Below, piece after piece: positions 59,959-64,000 of a stretch of DNA of 64,000 bases. Position 1 is the stretch's first letter. Each line of letters starts with the position of its first letter. The translations under genes were made by a program, and so were the position numbers. The notes under the pieces are model-generated. The model made no database searches. It saw only the letters and a list, made by a program, of their open reading frames with translations, and was not told where the DNA came from. The stretch is from Neostapfia colusana (taxonomy: Eukaryota; Streptophyta; Magnoliopsida; Poales; Poaceae): NCBI GenBank assembly GCA_030760725.1, contig JASWHV010000005.1, forward strand, positions 88,108,622 to 88,172,621, given 5' to 3'.

Positions 59959-60570
59959 GTAGTTCTTCCTCTGGTCCGAGCTGACATCCTCGGGGGCATA
60001 CCATGATAGTTGCGTGAATTTTATTGAGGTACAAATTCACGCTCTTCTGTCCTTGGCGGGGACACCAGCAGGGATATAATTAGATCAGAAACTCTCCTTG
60101 AACTCGGTCCAAGTAATAGTCTCCGGGTTGTCATGAGCATTACAAAGGGCATCCCACCAGTCAGCGGCTGCTCCCATGAGTTGGTGCGACGTGAAGAGAA
60201 CCTTCTCTCGGTCATTGCACTTAACTATGGCAAGCTTCTTCTCCATGGACTTCAACCAGTCATTGGCCTCCATAGGATCATTAGCTTGAGCAAAAGTGGG
60301 TGGTCGAGTCCTCATGAACTCTCCCAAGCGGTTGTGAGCCGGCAATGGTGGTGGGGGTGGCGGGGGTGCAGGAACGGGGTTGTTGTTGTTGGCTTGCAGC
60401 TGACCCAAAGTTTGGATCATGGTTTGCACAAGCTGATTCTGCATAGCCATCAACCGTTCCAGGTTGTTCTCACCAGCTCCGGGGTTGTCATTCTTAGGAA
60501 CTTCGACGTGATCGTCCTCTTGGTTACCACAGACATTCCTCCCTTGACGGCCGGCGTTTCCTCTCACCAT
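59954..60570 (-). pseudogene. Element E gag, N-terminal part
   Basis: The frame starts at 60570 (MVRGN) and is open to a stop at 60085. Residues 1-75 are low-complexity with a proline-rich run, followed by the gag core (LKSMEKKLAIV, QLMGAAADWWDAL, TWTEFKESF). The stop interrupts the conserved segment that continues toward IPAGVPAK in the same region. The remainder (59954-60085) reads into the distal part at 45842 across element B. It would encode the capsid of E but is broken by the stop and by B. Confidence 0.88.
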
Positions 60571-61055
60571 CTGTGAGAGAGAGTTGAGTAGAATAGAGGT
60601 TAGAAGGTCAGATGGATCCCCCTAACTATATGCATCAAGGTGGATGGGCTATATATATTAGCCTATATGAGGATGTGAAAAAATGCCGAGGCATCTCACA
60701 CCTCTCTACTATGTGCAGATATGGTCAACGCTTGAGACGTCCCAAAACTCACACTAAGCACTCAAGCACGACAATCATCAGAAAAGTTTCACACAACTCC
60801 TATTCAAGCTTATTCAATGGGAGTCCTATAGTCAAGGTGGTTCCAATGCCAATCTATGCATTTTTACCTAAGCTTGCGTCCTACAGTCATCGTGGCTTCT
60901 AATACCAATCTGTACTAGGCCTGCGTCCTACGGTCAACCGTGGTATCTATACCAATCTGTGATCTCTATCTAGGTGTGTGACATACGATCAACCGTGGTA
61001 GGTTAATACTAATCTGTGACTTCTATCTAGGCATGTGACCTACAGTCAACGTGGT
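60571..61055 (-). other. Element E leader with PBS-proximal tandem repeats
   Basis: About 490 bp between PBS and gag. From 60823 it holds imperfect tandem units with starts at 60823, 60878, 60925, 60978 and 61035, the last including the PBS. Shared words are GTCCTAC or GTGACCTAC, GTCAACCGTGG, TACCAATCTGT and CTATCTAGG. No coding sequence is supported. Confidence 0.75.
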
Positions 61056-61068
61056 AGCTGTGATACCA
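61056..61068 (-). other. Primer binding site of element E (one mismatch)
   Basis: The minus strand reads TGGTATCACAGCT. It matches the initiator Met-tRNA complement except for C in place of G at the ninth base. It lies three bases inside the LTR end at 61072. Confidence 0.78.
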
Positions 61069-63301
61069 ACTTGTGACGCCCTAGTTCTGAGAGGAACCCC
61101 TTGGAACCGAGACTGATGCGTATGTGTGCCCAGGATGTTCATCACACATACACATATAATCCACAAACTGAATTTCAAAATAATACCACGAATAACAGGG
61201 TTTATTACAATGTCTGATGAGTCTTGGACTCATTCTAGCAGCGAAAGTCTTATCTTAGCAGCGGAAGTCTTATTCTAGCAGCGGAAATCTTCTAAATTAT
61301 TGCGGAAGCAAACTAAGCAGCAGCAGCGGCTCCATCTCTATTCCATCCCCACAGGCAAGTTGACGGTGGATCACACTCCTAATACCCCATAGGGTCTTCA
61401 TAGTACTCCTCTCCTGTTGCTGATGATGTATGATAAAGCAAGTTTGAGTACATTATGTACTCAGCAAGTGCAGGAAAATATGATATGTAGCTTACAACAA
61501 GGCAGGTATAAAAAGGCTCATTGCATAAAAGCAAAGTTTATTTCTCAAAACACGATAAAAACAGCAACTTAGCTTTAAGTGAATGTAATCCCAACATGTA
61601 TTTAAACACCAACATACCTCCATCATGTTCCATCACTTTCATGTCTCTTCCAGACATTTATCTTTGTCAACTTTCTCAAGCTCACGAATACCATCTCGTA
61701 TTCACTACCATCTGATGAATACCATCTCGTATTCACTACCATTTCATCTCCTATTCAATTTCTTCTTATTCCGAGACCAATGCTCATTGCCATGACTCAA
61801 CAGTCATGCAACCTATCTCATTACCCAGACTCAACAGTCCCGAAAACCAAATCCAAATACCAAAACATAACCAAATACCATCCAAACCATCCCAATAACC
61901 ATCCAAACTAATCATGTGGGTTGTCCAGGCGCTCGTGACCGTATGCTCGGCTATCATGATAGTTTTAGACTTTGCAGAGTTTGTACCACTTTATTCACAA
62001 GTTTGTCATTTCGTCACCCGTCGGCGACTGCAGAACCTCCATTATACCAGTACACAACTGTCGGTGTATGGCCAAGAGATCACAAAATAGACTTTACAAA
62101 GGGGTTACTAGATGTATGGACTCACTAAGGTTTCACCAGCAGGCTAGAATCTTCAATTCTCCCACCCACGGGCCCCCTCTTGTGCCATGCAGTTCCCAGG
62201 GAAGTCCTCACTCGACTCCCATTCCCCGCGCCTTCCACGGTCCATAACAATCTAGTAACTTACCTAATTACTCAGCTAAGCCGCACCCATATTTGGCCTT
62301 GTGGTGGCATTGTTATCTTGGCATGGCTCGCATGAACCGGTCCTTAGATCTACGGCAAGTAACCACCATCTTATTCTACCTCATTCACAAACCAGGCTTG
62401 CCTAGATCTCCCTCCGATTCATGTTCATTATCAACATCAGTTTCTCATTAACATTATTCATATGAGTGCAGTTAGCTAGACACATCTATCTCGCTTCCCA
62501 TATCCCATGGACTCGGCGAAGCATAAAGAAAAACCATACTCGACTCATTAACTTTCCCGGCGACAAGGGTGGTTAACAAAACTAGTAAACTCCTATGAAA
62601 GGTTTGCCCATCAAGTTGACTCAAGCACACACACCTTTTCGTAAACAAAACAGCTTTCAAAATCATGGGATCAATATGGTCAAGGGGCACTTGCCTTGTT
62701 CTTGCGGCTCTTGTTGCTCTTGTGTCTCGATGTTCTGGTGCTGAGATCCTTCGTAGATAGCTCCCCGAGCTTGTCCTTCTACTCACGATCACGCATATAC
62801 AAGGTTCACAGTAATCAATTATCATGCACAAACTTTACTCAAGATGCAATGATGCATATGCATGTTGATTTTATGGTGCAGTTTTATTAGATCAGTTTGA
62901 ACGTGTTCTTGCATGGCTTGCATGGGCTTCTACGATGAACAGAGGTGTATAGATCAAATGTGGACGTGGCGATGATCTGGACTCATGATCTAGATCAAAC
63001 CGATCAATACGTGATCTATCCATGAAAAAGCTTCTGTTCGAAAGGATCGAAGAACAGATGCAAAGAAAACTGCGATGACGTCGTAAGGTGGTAATGGAGA
63101 CCTGCCGTACTTCCTTCTGGTCCTTCCTCTAGCAAAACAGATCGTCGGCTCTCCTCCGGCGATGGCGATCGTGTTTGGGCTCGTCGTCGGTCTCTCCGGC
63201 GGTCAAACTCCGGCGAAGGGGTTCAGCTCGGCGAGTTTGGGGCTAGGGCTCTAAGTTGTCGGCTTAGAAAAGATGTTATGACCAAGGGGTTGTTTCGGGT
63301 T

Positions 63302-63310
63302 CTATTTATA
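63302..63310 (-). promoter_or_regulatory. Predicted TATA box in E 5' LTR
   Basis: TATAAATAG on the minus strand, with the CACGTG array beginning about 200 bp upstream in the sense direction. This LTR would drive E transcription. Confidence 0.7.
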
Positions 63311-63509
63311 ATCGAGAAAAGAAGAGTCCCAATCTGATTGGATTTCGAATACGAGTCCTATTCAAATTGTGTTTGAGTCTCAACAACTTATCTCTAATCG
63401 ATTTGGTGTGAGGTAGCAACGTGGAATTCGTGTCGGTTTCCTCAGTACCGGGGATTCCCACACGTACAGAAGAAAAACCGCTTCAAATCTCATCACCTTC
63501 GCGGCGGTG

Positions 63510-64000
63510 AGCTCCGAAGGCTCCACGTGTCCATCAGGGGTCTGGTCTCCCTTTTCGGCAGAGACGAGCTCTGGTTGTGCCGCGTGTCAGGCGGGCGGGA
63601 CCTCCCTCTTCCTCAAAGGCGAGCTCCGCGTGCGCCACGTGTCCTGGTGGGTCGGGACCTGCCCTCTCTCTAGAGACGAGTTCCGCGTACGCCACTTGTC
63701 AGTGCCGGACGTCCCCTCTCTTCAGAGGTGAGCTCCGTAAGTGCCACGTGTCAGAGCCGGACCTCCCCTCTCTTCGGAGGTGGGCTCCGAGAATGCCACG
63801 TGTCCAGTAGCGACAGGCTTCCTTTCTCCTCAGAGATGAGCTCCGAGGTTGACGCGTGTCCAATAGTGACGGACCTCCCGGAGGTAAGCTCCAGAGGTGA
63901 CACGTGTCCAATAGGACCGGACCTCCCGGAGGTGAGCTCCGTGAGTGACACGTGTCTGACAGGGCCGGACCTCTCGGAGGTGAGCTCCGAGAGCGACACG
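63510..64000. repeat. CACGTG array in E 5' LTR (partial)
   Basis: The same units as 41088-41800, with GAGCTCCG and CCACGTGTC words at 50-57 bp spacing, for example near 63523 and 63638. The array is cut by the window end. Confidence 0.88.

Larger units (their letters stand above)
24319..64000 (-). mobile_element. Element E: gypsy element split by D and B (runs off window)
   Basis: The parts in order are the 3' LTR (24319-25018 plus 39383-41959), pol and the distal part of gag (41938-45842), proximal gag (59954-60570), leader with PBS (60571-61071) and the 5' LTR (61072 to beyond 64000). Joining across D and B restores collinearity at both sites, and both insertions have 5-bp target duplications. 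The left flank base run atcaa (24314-24318) is the likely target copy within C1. LTR comparison over the first 250 bp gives roughly 4 percent difference by eye, so E is older than B and D. Confidence 0.9.
61072..64000 (-). repeat. 5' LTR of element E, cut by the window end
   Basis: It starts TGTGACGCCC on the plus strand and follows the 3' LTR throughout; about 350 bp are missing at the right. It contains the palindrome (61445-61463), a TATA box and the start of the CACGTG array. A local 32-bp tandem duplication (61683-61740, GAATACCATCTCG units) is absent from the 3' LTR. Confidence 0.92.

Noticed and set aside
60133..60576. 147-codon plus-strand frame opposite E gag
   Set aside because: It is antisense to the recognised gag core and not conserved outside that overlap.

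Overview
The window is plant nuclear DNA, most likely from a grass with a large, repeat-rich genome. It consists entirely, or almost entirely, of nested LTR retrotransposons. I find no host protein gene, rRNA, tRNA, CRISPR array or bacterial-type feature. The grass call rests on the element types: very long LTR (about 3.3-4.1 kb) Ty3/gypsy chromovirus-like elements, and a sirevirus-type Ty1/copia element with an env-like gene. It is an inference; the species cannot be told from the sequence alone.

Layout. Nearly every element reads on the minus strand, so each 5' LTR lies at the higher coordinate. (A) 1-7051 is the 5' half of a gypsy element: broken gag-pol, leader, primer binding site (PBS) and a 4062-bp 5' LTR. 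It sits inside the 3' LTR of (F), a sirevirus-like copia element at 7052-18022. F holds a partial 3' LTR, repeated polypurine tracts (PPTs), a broken env-like ORF, a broken pol, an open gag ORF, a PBS and a 1395-bp 5' LTR. F lies beside a plus-oriented LTR fragment of another long-LTR subfamily (18023-19319). (C1), from about 19431 to 24318, is a decayed gypsy element (3' LTR plus truncated pol). It is interrupted by (E), a member of the same or a sister family whose parts are scattered from 24319 to the window end.

E was itself hit twice. Element (D) (25019-39377) sits in its 3' LTR, with the target duplication acagt on both sides. Element (B) (45843-59953) sits in its gag, with the target duplication aacaa on both sides. 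E's 5' LTR runs off the window end.

Functional state. D is the only complete element. It has two 3957-bp LTRs that differ at one base that I could find, a matching PBS and PPT, a perfect target duplication and one uninterrupted 1510-codon gag-pol ORF with all catalytic residues. It looks very recently inserted and possibly still mobile. B has a gag-pol open except for one TAA in gag, but it has lost its PBS and the end of its 5' LTR. A has lost its protease active site through an in-frame deletion. C1, E and F carry multiple frameshifts and stops. LTR divergence (D far less than B, B less than E) agrees with the nesting order.

The most interesting signals are non-coding. They are an array of at least ten CACGTG boxes upstream of a TATA box in the E LTR, hairpins kept across divergent LTR subfamilies with differing stem or loop sequence, an antisense reading frame shared by three LTR subfamilies, PBS-containing tandem repeats in the E leader, GGACTAGTCC palindrome clusters in the sirevirus, and G-run clusters in the C1 LTR. 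I found no convincing wholly new biological system.
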